Shown here: piece by piece, positions 1 through 8,903 of the stretch
Numbering within the stretch: the stretch's first letter is position 1
Layout: each line of letters starts with the position of its first letter
Assembly: GCA_037443765.1 (NCBI GenBank)
Contig: JBBINS010000056.1
Span: 1 to 16,212, forward strand
Direction of reading: 5' to 3'
From: CAIKZZ01 sp037443765
GTDB taxonomy: Bacteria > Pseudomonadota > Gammaproteobacteria > Steroidobacterales > Steroidobacteraceae
Length of the DNA stretch: 16,212 nucleotides
Notes under the pieces: generated by a model
Database searches by the model: none
What the model saw: only the letters and a program-made list of their open reading frames with translations
Told to the model about the DNA's origin: nothing
Made by a program: the position numbers and the translations under genes

Positions 1-60
1 GCCGCGCGCCCGCGCATCCCGCGCGGCGCGGGCGCCCGGCGTGCCGCGCCCCCCGACCGG

Positions 61-1509
61 TCAGAAGCTCAGCCCGAGTCCGAGGTCCACGCGGCTGAAG
101 TCGCGGTTGACGTCGAACGACTGGCAATCGAGCTTCACCACCACGTTCGGCGTGACGTAGAGGTTGGCGCCGGCGGTCCAGACGCGGTCGTAGCCGAGCG
201 GCCATCGCCCGTAGTCGCCGGGAGTCGCAGACAGCGGCACGAGACCGGTCGGAATCGCGGGCCCGGCGACCCCGGCGTACGAGGTGCCGAGATCGTAGTG
301 CTCGAAGCGCGCGAACGGCGACAACCGGTAGCTGCCGACGCGCCAGCCGTCGGCGTACGCGGCCTGGACGAAGTAGCCGTGGAACGCCGAAGGAATCGGA
401 TTGGGCGAACCCGGATTGGCCGCGTTCGCCGCGGCGAGATTGCTGATCGCGCCGCGGGCGTAGACGGCCGACAGGTCGAGCCCGGCCGGCGTCCAGCGCG
501 CGTGGGTTTCCCAGAGCGTGACGCGCTGCTCGCCGGCGTACGACGCGTTCGGCGGCGCGGGGACCTTGACCGCGTCACCCGAGAAGATCGCCCCGCCGAC
601 CCGCAGCCCCGGCACGCCGGTGTAGTTGACGGCAACGTGTGCCGACGGATGCTGCGCGTTCGCCAGTGCGAGTTCCTGGTGGGTCGCCTGCAGCGGCGCG
701 ACGCTGTTGTCCTCGAGCTGCAGCGCCGTATGGTAGGGCGGGAACTCCGGGGCGAAGTCCCACTTGGAGAGGTCGAAGCCGGTCGTCAGGCCGACGCTGA
801 ACGACAGGCCCGACGGGCTGCGGGTGTTGAGCTCGAGCCCGCCCTCGCGCCAGGTGCTCGGAATGATCAGCGTCTCGACGAAGTTTCGCTGCACGCCGTA
901 GAAGTTGGTCGGCTCGTGGTGCTCGTTCAGCAGCCCGAACGGCATCAGGAACAGGCCGCCACGGAGCGTCGCCCAGTCGTTCAACTGGTGGTCGACGAAG
1001 AACTGCTCGACCTCGAATTCCCCGACGTCGCCCGCGGACGATACGGCGTGCTCAACCTCGAACTCGGAGTTGAAGTTGGTGCGTTCATCGAACGCGTAGC
1101 CGATGCCGAACACCGCCCGGGCCAGGTCGGCCTGCGTGTCCTCGGGACGGTGGACCGGACGCATCAGGTAGACCTCGCCGTAGCCCCACAGGCTCAGCGG
1201 GGCGGACGACGGCGCGGGGGATCCGGGCGCCGACGCCGATCCGCCGCCGGACGGCGCCGCCGGCGCGGGGGCGTTCGGCAGCGGCGGGCTCGCCCCGGCG
1301 CGCTCCTGCTTCAGCCGCGCGAGTTCCGCCTTGACCGCTTCGAGTTCGCTGGCGAGGTCCTCGACGCGCCGCTCGAGCTGCTGCTCGGCGCTCGCCGCCG
1401 GCGCGGCATCGCCCCTTGCCGTTGGCGCAGCGACGATGCTGCCGGCACCGAGCAGCAGCAGGACACCGGTGCGGACCAGGGTTGGCAGGTGCGGGTAGCG
1501 GTGATGCAT
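61..1509 (-). CDS. Outer membrane porin with N-terminal coiled coil (phosphate-selective porin O/P-like)
   Basis: Predicted outer membrane beta-barrel of 482 residues. A hydrophobic export signal spans about residues 11-28, with cleavage likely near 28-33. A charged heptad-like coiled coil follows (about 42-70, rich in Leu, Glu, Arg), then an Ala/Pro/Ser/Gly linker (about 71-105). The rest (106-482) shows alternating aromatic and polar strands and ends in LGLGLSF; a C-terminal Phe is typical of barrels handled by the BAM machinery. Coiled coil plus linker plus barrel resembles trimeric OprO/OprP-like porins, though the transported solute cannot be read from sequence. The ATG at 1507-1509 has a GAGG ribosome site shortly upstream. 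The gene starts 16 bases after the stop of the upstream diheme peroxidase and is almost certainly co-transcribed with it. The porin fold is fairly sure; the substrate is unknown. Confidence 0.8.
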   Translation of the reverse strand: MHHRYPHLPTLVRTGVLLLLGAGSIVAAPTARGDAAPAASAEQQLERRVEDLASELEAVKAELARLKQERAGASPPLPNAPAPAAPSGGGSASAPGSPAPSSAPLSLWGYGEVYLMRPVHRPEDTQADLARAVFGIGYAFDERTNFNSEFEVEHAVSSAGDVGEFEVEQFFVDHQLNDWATLRGGLFLMPFGLLNEHHEPTNFYGVQRNFVETLIIPSTWREGGLELNTRSPSGLSFSVGLTTGFDLSKWDFAPEFPPYHTALQLEDNSVAPLQATHQELALANAQHPSAHVAVNYTGVPGLRVGGAIFSGDAVKVPAPPNASYAGEQRVTLWETHARWTPAGLDLSAVYARGAISNLAAANAANPGSPNPIPSAFHGYFVQAAYADGWRVGSYRLSPFARFEHYDLGTSYAGVAGPAIPTGLVPLSATPGDYGRWPLGYDRVWTAGANLYVTPNVVVKLDCQSFDVNRDFSRVDLGLGLSF

Positions 1510-1525
1510 GGGAGTACCTCGGGGC

Positions 1526-2956
1526 TTAGGGCGCGCGGGTGGCCGTGCCGGATGGGCATTGCGCAGGCAGAGCGTAGGCGGCGGGCGCCGCGGGATCGAA
1601 GCCGTCGGTCAACGTGCACAGAAACGCGACGACGGCGTCGATCTCGTCGTCATCGAGCGTCGGCGCCTGACCGCCGTCGCGCACGGGCGGCGTGTAGGGC
1701 ACTTCGCCGACGTTGACGTTGGCGACGAATGCCTGCGGCAGATCGTTGTAGAGCAGCGAGTCCGCGGAACCATCGGCCGCGAGATAGAAGCTGCCAGCGG
1801 CAACGTACGGGTTCGGCTGCGGATCCGGGTTGTTGTCCGGGTTGACCGCGATGTCGCGGGTCACGTACCAGCGGATCACCTGCCGCAGCGTCTTGAACAC
1901 GCCGTTGTGGAAGTACGGCGCGGTCAGCGCGACGTTGCGCAGCGTCGGCACCTTGAACCGGCCGCACAGCGACGGCACCGACTGGAAGTCGGGCCTCGGC
2001 AGCGGGTCATTCGCCGGCGGCTGGAACGGACCGCAGAGGCCGAGGTCGTAGTACGCGTACGCGGAGCCGTTGGGCAGCCCGGATTGCGCGGGGACATCGG
2101 TGAGGAGGCTGTCGTCGACCGGGCCGCGTGGCACGGCGGCGTTTGCCGCGATGTCCCCGTTGCGGGGCACGCCAACCGCGTCGTAGGTGAAGTCGGTGAA
2201 CAGCGCATGCTCGCTGTAGAGCTGTCGCTGGCTCGGGTGGCAGGCCGTGCAGTTGCCCTTGCCGGGATTGTTAAAGAGCGCGAGACCGCGCGACTCCTGG
2301 TCCGTGAGCGTCGCCTTGCCAGCGAGCCAGTGGTCGTACTTGCTGGTGAAGGGGTGGAACTCGTCATCCTCCGTCTCGTACGCGGCGATCGCCTCGCCGA
2401 TCGCGCGCAGCGTCGCGACCGGGTCGTTGAGGATCGCGTCACCGTAGACCGCGGTGAAATGGCTGACGTACGGGCGCGCGCGCAGGCGCTCGAGCACCTC
2501 CGCCTCATCGCGATTTGCCATTTCGAAGCCGCCGAGGAACGGCTGCTGGGCCTGGATCGCGAGCGAGGAGGCGCGGCCGTCGCGAAAGAACCCGCCCGTC
2601 GGCGTGCCACCGACGAGGGCGAACGCGGGCGTGAACGACAGGTACATGAGCGACGGCGCGTTCCGAAAGCCCGGCAGGTTCATCGCCGGCCCGCCGAGCG
2701 GCACCGCCTGCCCATCCGGCGCGGCCAAGGCGTGCGCCGGGTCGTGGCACGTCTGGCAGGACTGCTGCCCCGACGCCGACAGGGTCACGTCCGCAAACAG
2801 CAGCTTGCCGACCGCCGCAGCCGCCGACGGGCCGGCTGCGGCGGGAGACGACGGGCCCGGCACCGGCCCGCGGCCGGTGCTGCAGCCGGACCCGAAGGCC
2901 ATGCCGGCACCGAGAATTGCGCAGCGCAGCAAGATCGATAAGCGCTTGAAAGACAA
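1526..2956 (-). CDS. Diheme cytochrome c peroxidase / MauG-family lipoprotein
   Basis: A 476-residue c-type diheme protein of the bacterial cytochrome c peroxidase/MauG family. A lipoprotein signal ends in the lipobox GSGC with lipidated Cys25, so the protein should be anchored in a membrane facing the periplasm. Two heme motifs are visible: CQTCH at 67-71 and CTACH at 236-240. Family landmarks include FFRDGRA (about 123-129) and TLRNVALTAPYFHNGVFKTL in the C-terminal half. Classical enzymes reduce peroxide with electrons from a small cytochrome; MauG-like members oxidise protein side chains, and sequence alone does not separate the two. At 476 residues it is longer than classical enzymes (about 320-350), with a longer second-heme domain. 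The start is TTG (2954-2956): an in-frame TAA at 2969-2971 leaves no earlier start, and this TTG gives a complete lipoprotein signal. No good ribosome site is visible. A Fur-like palindrome lies 14 bases upstream. Confidence 0.88.
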   Translation of the reverse strand: MSFKRLSILLRCAILGAGMAFGSGCSTGRGPVPGPSSPAAAGPSAAAAVGKLLFADVTLSASGQQSCQTCHDPAHALAAPDGQAVPLGGPAMNLPGFRNAPSLMYLSFTPAFALVGGTPTGGFFRDGRASSLAIQAQQPFLGGFEMANRDEAEVLERLRARPYVSHFTAVYGDAILNDPVATLRAIGEAIAAYETEDDEFHPFTSKYDHWLAGKATLTDQESRGLALFNNPGKGNCTACHPSQRQLYSEHALFTDFTYDAVGVPRNGDIAANAAVPRGPVDDSLLTDVPAQSGLPNGSAYAYYDLGLCGPFQPPANDPLPRPDFQSVPSLCGRFKVPTLRNVALTAPYFHNGVFKTLRQVIRWYVTRDIAVNPDNNPDPQPNPYVAAGSFYLAADGSADSLLYNDLPQAFVANVNVGEVPYTPPVRDGGQAPTLDDDEIDAVVAFLCTLTDGFDPAAPAAYALPAQCPSGTATRAP

Positions 2957-2970
2957 TAGGATAGCCCATT

Positions 2971-2997
2971 AAATGTGAATGCTACTCATTCGCATTT
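2971..2997 (-). promoter_or_regulatory. Fur-box-like inverted repeat upstream of the peroxidase-porin operon
   Basis: Read on the minus strand, the site is AAATGCGAATG, a 5-base spacer AGTAG, then CATTCACATTT. The 11-base arms match at 10 of 11 positions. The repeated AATGnGAAT/ATTCnCATT pattern is that of Fur operators in many proteobacteria, and the local AT content stands out sharply from the surrounding GC-rich DNA. A -10-like TTTAAT (2973 to 2968 on the minus strand) lies at its gene-proximal edge, so a bound repressor would block transcription of the peroxidase and porin. Regulation by Fur rather than by a relative such as Zur or Mur is inferred from the motif. Confidence 0.6.
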
Positions 2998-3191
2998 AGA
3001 ATAATGAAGGCGCCTGGACCCGTCAACCACGGGTTACACGGATGGAGCCCTTCGGTTTTGGCGCCGGCCGCGCCGCGCGCCGGCCGCCACCGGGCGAACG
3101 CGCCGATCGCGGCCGGTCGGCCCGGAAGGCGGGGCGACCGCCGTGGGCATCGGTCTACGGAGGAGCGCCGTCGTCCCGGCGGGCGCCCTGT

Positions 3192-3614
3192 TCAGGCGCC
3201 GATGACGCGCCAGCAGATCGGGTAGCGGTAGAGCACGCCCTCCGACACCTTCACGGTCGCGACAATCGTGACGATGAAGTGGAACAGCAGCGTCACACCG
3301 ATCAGCGCGCCGCCGATCACCACGAGCACGAGCGGGATGATCAGGATCGCGAGCACGCCGCCCATGAGCACGAGCACACCGCCCGCGATCAACACCATCA
3401 GCGTCGTGATCTGGAAGTTCAGCGTCTCGCGGCCCTGATCGGCGACGAACGGCATCTCGTCGCGCTTCAGGATCCAGATGACGAACGGCGCGATGAAGCC
3501 GCCGACCACCGTGCAGTACATCAGCATCGCGCTCAGATGGCAGAGCATCGCCCACTGGCGCTCGTCGCGGCTCGGCGCCGTCGCCGCCGGACCCGATCCC
3601 GCTTCGGCCTGCAT
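3192..3614 (-). CDS. DUF4870-family small membrane protein
   Basis: A 140-residue protein matching the DUF4870 pattern: a cytoplasmic N-terminus with RDERQWAMLCHLSAM, a hydrophobic segment (about 32-47), the conserved stretch WILKRDEMPFVADQGRETLNFQ (about 48-69), then two closely spaced strongly hydrophobic segments (about 70-92 and 93-117), probably three to four membrane spans in all. The biochemical function of the family is not established. The ATG at 3612-3614 is preceded by a GAGGGG-type ribosome site. It begins 26 bases after the stop of the upstream kinase gene, so the two probably share a transcript. The reading frame stays open far upstream, but that extension is antisense to the kinase and the ABC transporter and is not real coding sequence. 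Confidence 0.85.
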   Translation of the reverse strand: MQAEAGSGPAATAPSRDERQWAMLCHLSAMLMYCTVVGGFIAPFVIWILKRDEMPFVADQGRETLNFQITTLMVLIAGGVLVLMGGVLAILIIPLVLVVIGGALIGVTLLFHFIVTIVATVKVSEGVLYRYPICWRVIGA

Positions 3615-3640
3615 CTCGGTCCCCTCCCCGTGATTCGACC

Positions 3641-4696
3641 TCAGCCCGCGCCGACGCGCTGGGCCCGTTGCCACCCCATCTCGGCCAGCAGGCGCGCACC
3701 GCGGCCCGTATCGAGCGCGTTGGCGGCCGCCGCGGTCCCCTGCTCCGCGCGCTTCCTGATGCCCTGCAGGATCGCGGCCATCCGGAAGAAATTGTAGGCG
3801 AGGTAGTAGTCCCAGTCGCCGATCGCCTGACGGCCGGTGTTGCGGCAGTAGGTCGCAACGTACTCCGCCTCGGTCGGGAGGCCGAGCTGCACGAGATCGG
3901 CGTCGCCGAGGCCGCGGTGACGGCCCGCCGGGAAGTGGAACACGCAGCAGTGGTAGGAAAAGTCGGCGAGCGGCGAGCCGAGCGTCGACAGCTCCCAGTC
4001 GAGGACGCCGACGACCCTCGGCTCGCGCGCGTCGATGACCAGGTTGTCGAGGCGGAAGTCGCCGTGCACGAGCGTCGTCGTCTCGTCCGCCGGGATGCAG
4101 GTCGGCAGCCACGCGATCAGCCGGTCCATCGGCTCGATCGCCTCGGTCTCGCTGGCGCGGTACTGCTTCGACCAGCGCGCGATCTGGCGCGCGAGGTAGT
4201 CGCCCGGCTTGCCGTAGTCGCCGAGGCCGAGCGCCCGGTAGTCGAGGCCGTGCAGCAGCGCGAGCACCCGGTTCATGTCGGCGAACAGCGCGCCGCGCTC
4301 GGCGCGGGAGAGATCGGGCAGCCGCGGATCCTGGAACACGCGCCCGTCGACGAAGTCCATCACGTAGAACGCGCGGCCGATCACGTCCTCGTCGGTGCAC
4401 AGCACGTGGACGCGCGGCACCGGCACGCCGCTGCCGTCGAGCGCGGCGAGCACGCGGAACTCCCGCTCGATCTGGTGCGCCGACGGCAGCAGGTCCGCGG
4501 CGCGACCGGGCTTGGTCCGAAGGGCGTAGCGCCGCTCGCCCGCCGTCAGCACGAAGGTGGGGTTCGACTGGCCGCCGCCGAGCGGCTCGACCGCCACGCG
4601 GGCGGTCCCGGGCAGGCGCCCCTCCAAATAGGCGGCCAGCCGTGCCGCGTCCGGCAGGCTCGCCGCGCTCTTGACCCGCTGCACCGCGTCGCTCAT
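3641..4696 (-). CDS. Phosphotransferase-fold kinase (APH / ACAD10 N-terminal type)
   Basis: A 351-residue protein kinase-like phosphotransferase. Visible elements are a Gly-rich nucleotide region GGGQSNPTFVL (about residues 39-49), the catalytic loop HGDFRLDN (H211-D213 to N218) and the metal-binding DWE (D233-E235) in VLDWELSTLGSPLADFSYHC. This arrangement is typical of the family found as the N-terminal domain of ACAD10 and as stand-alone proteins near acyl-CoA dehydrogenases; ACAD10/11-type kinases phosphorylate 4-hydroxyacyl substrates. No acyl-CoA dehydrogenase is seen here, so the substrate is open. The chosen ATG (4694-4696) has GGGAG a few bases upstream; an in-frame ATG at 4721-4723 adds only nine Gly/Ala-rich residues and lacks such a site. 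It is divergent from the ABC exporter, with 109 bases between the two starts. Confidence 0.85.
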   Translation of the reverse strand: MSDAVQRVKSAASLPDAARLAAYLEGRLPGTARVAVEPLGGGQSNPTFVLTAGERRYALRTKPGRAADLLPSAHQIEREFRVLAALDGSGVPVPRVHVLCTDEDVIGRAFYVMDFVDGRVFQDPRLPDLSRAERGALFADMNRVLALLHGLDYRALGLGDYGKPGDYLARQIARWSKQYRASETEAIEPMDRLIAWLPTCIPADETTTLVHGDFRLDNLVIDAREPRVVGVLDWELSTLGSPLADFSYHCCVFHFPAGRHRGLGDADLVQLGLPTEAEYVATYCRNTGRQAIGDWDYYLAYNFFRMAAILQGIRKRAEQGTAAAANALDTGRGARLLAEMGWQRAQRVGAG

Positions 4697-4760
4697 TCCC
4701 GCTCCCGCTGCCCCGCCGCACATTGCCTTTTCGGGCCGAAGGCCACAAGTCGGGCACCTC

Positions 4761-4766
4761 TATAAT
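4761..4766 (+). promoter_or_regulatory. -10 box (TATAAT) of the ABC exporter gene
   Basis: A perfect TATAAT stands in an otherwise very GC-rich 109-base divergent spacer, about 40 bases before the exporter TTG start. No convincing -35 hexamer is found at 16-18 bases upstream, so the element may rely on an activator. The 8-mer CTATAATG recurs just upstream of cysB. Confidence 0.5.
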
Positions 4767-4805
4767 GAAGTCCGGCGCGCGGTCGCGCCGCCCCGGGAGC
4801 CCCGC

Positions 4806-6662
<1,857 letters not shown>

Positions 6663-6677
6663 CGCGGCGCGGCTCCC

Positions 6678-6683
6678 TATAAT
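6678..6683 (+). promoter_or_regulatory. -10 box (TATAAT) of cysB
   Basis: A perfect TATAAT lies between the exporter stop and the cysB ATG. It predicts transcription start near 6690 and a leader of about 17 bases. The -35 region at the expected distance (about 6655) does not match TTGACA, so cysB probably has its own but activator-dependent or weak promoter besides any read-through from the exporter gene. Confidence 0.45.
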
Positions 6684-6706
6684 GTCGGCCCGCCAGACGG
6701 TGAACG

Positions 6707-7681
6707 ATGAAGCTACACCAGCTCCGCTATCTCGCCGCGGTCGTGCAGAACGGCCTCAACATCACGACCGCCGCGCGCAAGCTGCACACCTCGCAGCCCG
6801 GCGTCAGCAAGCAGCTGAAGCTGCTCGAGGACGAACTCGGCTTCCCGCTGTTCGAGCGCGAGGGCCGTAACCTCACGGGCGTCACCGCGGCCGGCCAGCA
6901 GGTCGTGGACCGCGCACTGCGCATCCTCGAGGAAGTGCAGAACATCCGCCGGCTGTCGTCGGACCTCAAGGACGACAAGAGCGGCTCGCTGTCGATCGGC
7001 ACGACCCATACGCAGGCGCGCTACGTGCTGCCGCCGATCGTGCAGAAGTTCCGCGCCGGCTACGCCGACGTCGACCTGCACCTGCACCAGGGCAGCACGG
7101 AGCAGATCGCCGAGCTCGCCAAGCTCGACCGCATCGACTTCGCGATCGCCACCGGCGGTGCGGAGCTGTTCCCCGGGCTCGTGCTGCTGCCCTGCTACCG
7201 CTGGCACCGCCGGGTCGTCGTGCCACGCGACCATCCGCTCGCCAGGGAGCGTGCGGTCAGCCTCGAGGCCCTCGCCCGGTACCCGATCGTCACGTACACC
7301 TTCAGCTTCAGCGGCCGGTCGTCGCTGCCGGCGCTGTACGAGAGCGCGGGCCTCAAGCTCCGGGTGGCGCTGACCGCCAGCGACGCCGACGTCATCAAGA
7401 CCTACGTCCGCCTCGGCCTCGGCGTCGGCATCCTCGCGAGCATGGCGCTCGACCCGGTCGAGGACGGGGACCTCGTCGTCCTCGACGCCTCGCACCTCTT
7501 CTCGCCGCACGTCACCTGGATCGGCTTTCGCCGCGGGCGGCTGCTGCGCGGCTACATGTACGAGTTCCTGAAGGCGTTCGCGCCGCACCTGACGCGCCGC
7601 CTGGTCGACCAGGCGATCCGCGCCGGGTCCGGCGCCGAGCTCGACCGGCTGTTCGAGGGCGTCGCCCTGCCGACGCTGTAG
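6707..7681 (+). CDS. cysB: LysR-type transcriptional regulator CysB
   Basis: A 324-residue LysR-family regulator, the same length as enterobacterial CysB, with characteristic CysB stretches throughout: MKLHQLRYLAAV, TSQPGVSKQLKLLEDELG in the winged helix-turn-helix (about 19-46), TTHTQARYVLP at the start of the effector domain, DFAIATG, TYTFSFSGRS, DADVIKTYVRLGLGVGILASMA and YMYEFLKAFAPHLTRRLVD. CysB senses O-acetylserine/N-acetylserine and activates sulfate uptake and cysteine biosynthesis genes; sulfide or thiosulfate opposes this. The full-length match makes the name safer than for most LysR proteins, though the paralogue Cbl shares this layout. No cys structural genes are adjacent. The ribosome site upstream of the ATG is weak. 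Confidence 0.9.
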   Translation: MKLHQLRYLAAVVQNGLNITTAARKLHTSQPGVSKQLKLLEDELGFPLFEREGRNLTGVTAAGQQVVDRALRILEEVQNIRRLSSDLKDDKSGSLSIGTTHTQARYVLPPIVQKFRAGYADVDLHLHQGSTEQIAELAKLDRIDFAIATGGAELFPGLVLLPCYRWHRRVVVPRDHPLARERAVSLEALARYPIVTYTFSFSGRSSLPALYESAGLKLRVALTASDADVIKTYVRLGLGVGILASMALDPVEDGDLVVLDASHLFSPHVTWIGFRRGRLLRGYMYEFLKAFAPHLTRRLVDQAIRAGSGAELDRLFEGVALPTL

Positions 7682-7710
7682 CGACGCGGGCCGGCGCGGC
7701 GCGCGCGGGG

Positions 7711-7716
7711 TAAACT
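7711..7716 (+). promoter_or_regulatory. Possible -10 box before the acetyltransferase gene
   Basis: TAAACT is the only AT-rich hexamer in the 99 bases between cysB and the acetyltransferase, and matches the -10 consensus at four of six positions. No -35 is obvious. A GC-rich inverted repeat (CCCGGG, 5-base loop, CCCGGG) lies downstream around 7737-7753 in the would-be leader. This is only a suggestion. Confidence 0.2.
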
Positions 7717-7780
7717 GCAGTCCAACGCCCGCCGGTCCCGGGGCCGGCCCGGGTACGACAGGTCGACAGCGGAGAACTGC

Positions 7781-8314
7781 ATGCTCGAAATCAAGGAACT
7801 GAAGGCGCCGCCCTCGCTCGAGCTGTTCAGCGAGCTCGTCGAGCTGCTCCAGGACGCGGTCGGCGGCGGTGCCTCGGTCGGCTGGACGCAGGTACCGAGC
7901 ACCAAGGAGGCGCGCAACTACTGGACGCAGGTGCTCGAGGCCGTGGGCCGGGGCGAGCGCATGCTGTTCGTCGCGACCGACAACCACGTCTGCGCCGGCG
8001 CGATCCAGGTCGCGCTCGCGCCGCGCCAGAACGCACGCCACCGCGGCGAGGTGCAGAAGCTGATGGTGCACTCGCAGTACCGGCGCCGCGGCACTGGCCA
8101 GGCGCTGGTCGCGGCCATCGACAAGGCCGCTGCGGCGCGCGGCCTCACGCTGCTCGTCCTCGACGTGCGCAGCGGCGACGACGCCGAGCGGCTGTACAAG
8201 CGGTGCGGCTACGAGTACGTGGGATCGATCCCCGGCTTCCTGCAGTCGGCGAACGGCAGCTTCGACGCGACGTCAATCTACTACCGGCGGCTCGCCGCCA
8301 CCGCGGCGCGGTAG
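7781..8314 (+). CDS. GNAT-family N-acetyltransferase
   Basis: A 177-residue GCN5-related acetyltransferase that would transfer acetyl from acetyl-CoA to an amine of unknown identity. The acetyl-CoA binding motif A is clear: EVQKLMVHSQYRRRGTGQALV, with RRRGTG at 101-106. The closing beta-strand and alpha-helix LLVLDVRSGDDAERLYKRCGYEYVG (motif B) follows, and the domain occupies most of the chain. There is no signal peptide or membrane segment. The ATG is preceded by GGAGA about 6 bases upstream. The stop is 10 bases before the yajQ start, and the ribosome site for yajQ overlaps the stop, so the two genes are very likely co-transcribed. Confidence 0.88.
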   Translation: MLEIKELKAPPSLELFSELVELLQDAVGGGASVGWTQVPSTKEARNYWTQVLEAVGRGERMLFVATDNHVCAGAIQVALAPRQNARHRGEVQKLMVHSQYRRRGTGQALVAAIDKAAAARGLTLLVLDVRSGDDAERLYKRCGYEYVGSIPGFLQSANGSFDATSIYYRRLAATAAR

Positions 8315-8324
8315 GAGCAGCCCG

Positions 8325-8807
8325 ATGCCGTCATTCGACGTGGTCTCGGAGCTCAACCACCACGAGGTCGAGAACGCGGTGGACCAGGCGAGCCGCGAGC
8401 TCGAGAGCCGCTTCGACTTCAAGGGCACCGACGCGAAGTTCGCGCGCGAGGGCACCGAGGTCACGCTGGAGGCGCCGGCCGATTTCCAGCTCCAGCAGAT
8501 GCTCGACATCCTCAAGCTCAAGCTCACCAAGCGCGGCATCGACCTCGTCTGCCTCGAGATCAAGGACGCCGAGGTCAACCTCGCGCGGGCACGCCAGAAG
8601 GTCGTGCTGCGCGAGGGAATCGACGCCGAGAACGCCAGGAAGATCCAGCGCGCGATCAAGGACTCCAAGCTCAAGGTGCAGGCCGCGATCCAGGGCGACA
8701 AGCTGCGCGTGACCAGCAAGAGTCGCGACGAGCTGCAGCAGACGATGGCGCTGCTGCGGCAGCAGAAGCTCGAGGTCGCGCTGCAGTTCAACAACTTCCG
8801 CGACTGA
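8325..8807 (+). CDS. yajQ: YajQ-family (UPF0234) nucleotide-binding protein
   Basis: A 160-residue protein with the full YajQ signature: MPSFDVVSELNHHEVENAVDQA at the start, RFDFKGTDAKF, and the C-terminal DELQQTMALLRQQ followed by ALQFNNFRD. The family has two RNP-like ferredoxin folds. Members bind cyclic di-GMP in Xanthomonas, Pseudomonas and Stenotrophomonas and act through a LysR-type partner; E. coli YajQ has been reported to bind nucleic acid or nucleotides. Length matches the family. AGGAG overlaps the acetyltransferase stop, 8 bases before the ATG. A short GC hairpin (CGCCGC, loop GCTC, GCGGCG; 8808-8823) directly follows the stop but has no T-run. Confidence 0.95.
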   Translation: MPSFDVVSELNHHEVENAVDQASRELESRFDFKGTDAKFAREGTEVTLEAPADFQLQQMLDILKLKLTKRGIDLVCLEIKDAEVNLARARQKVVLREGIDAENARKIQRAIKDSKLKVQAAIQGDKLRVTSKSRDELQQTMALLRQQKLEVALQFNNFRD

Positions 8808-8888
8808 CGCCGCGCTCGCGGCGGCCGGCGCCGCCCGCTTGCCGCGCGAACGGTCGCAGCTCCACCGCAGGCGTCGCTCGCGGGATCC

Positions 8889-8894
8889 GGAGGT
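8889..8894 (+). promoter_or_regulatory. Shine-Dalgarno site that fixes the GTG start of the kinase
   Basis: A perfect GGAGGT stands 9 bases before the GTG at 8904. It is the strongest ribosome site in the window and is the reason for taking GTG 8904 as the start of the phosphotransferase gene. Confidence 0.75.
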
Positions 8895-8903
8895 CAGGCA
8901 ACA

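Noticed and set aside
1..60. Terminator after the porin gene
   Set aside because: GCGCGGC (21-27) and GCCGCGC (43-49) can pair, but there is no T-run and almost any segment of this GC-rich tail can fold.
298..2941. Long plus-strand open frames opposite the porin and peroxidase
   Set aside because: They have shadow composition and no domain, while the minus strand carries heme motifs, a lipobox and a barrel.
3061..3200. GC-rich repeats (GCGCCGGCCG at 3061-3070 and 3077-3086; GGCGCC pair near the DUF4870 stop) as a terminator or repeat element
   Set aside because: They are short, low-complexity GC matches without a T-run, expected by chance at this base composition. Apart from the Fur-like site, the gap 2957-3191 shows nothing else.
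4697..4723. Nine-residue N-terminal extension of the kinase from an ATG at 4723
   Set aside because: It is a Gly/Ala-rich stretch without conservation features, and the ATG at 4696 has a good ribosome site.
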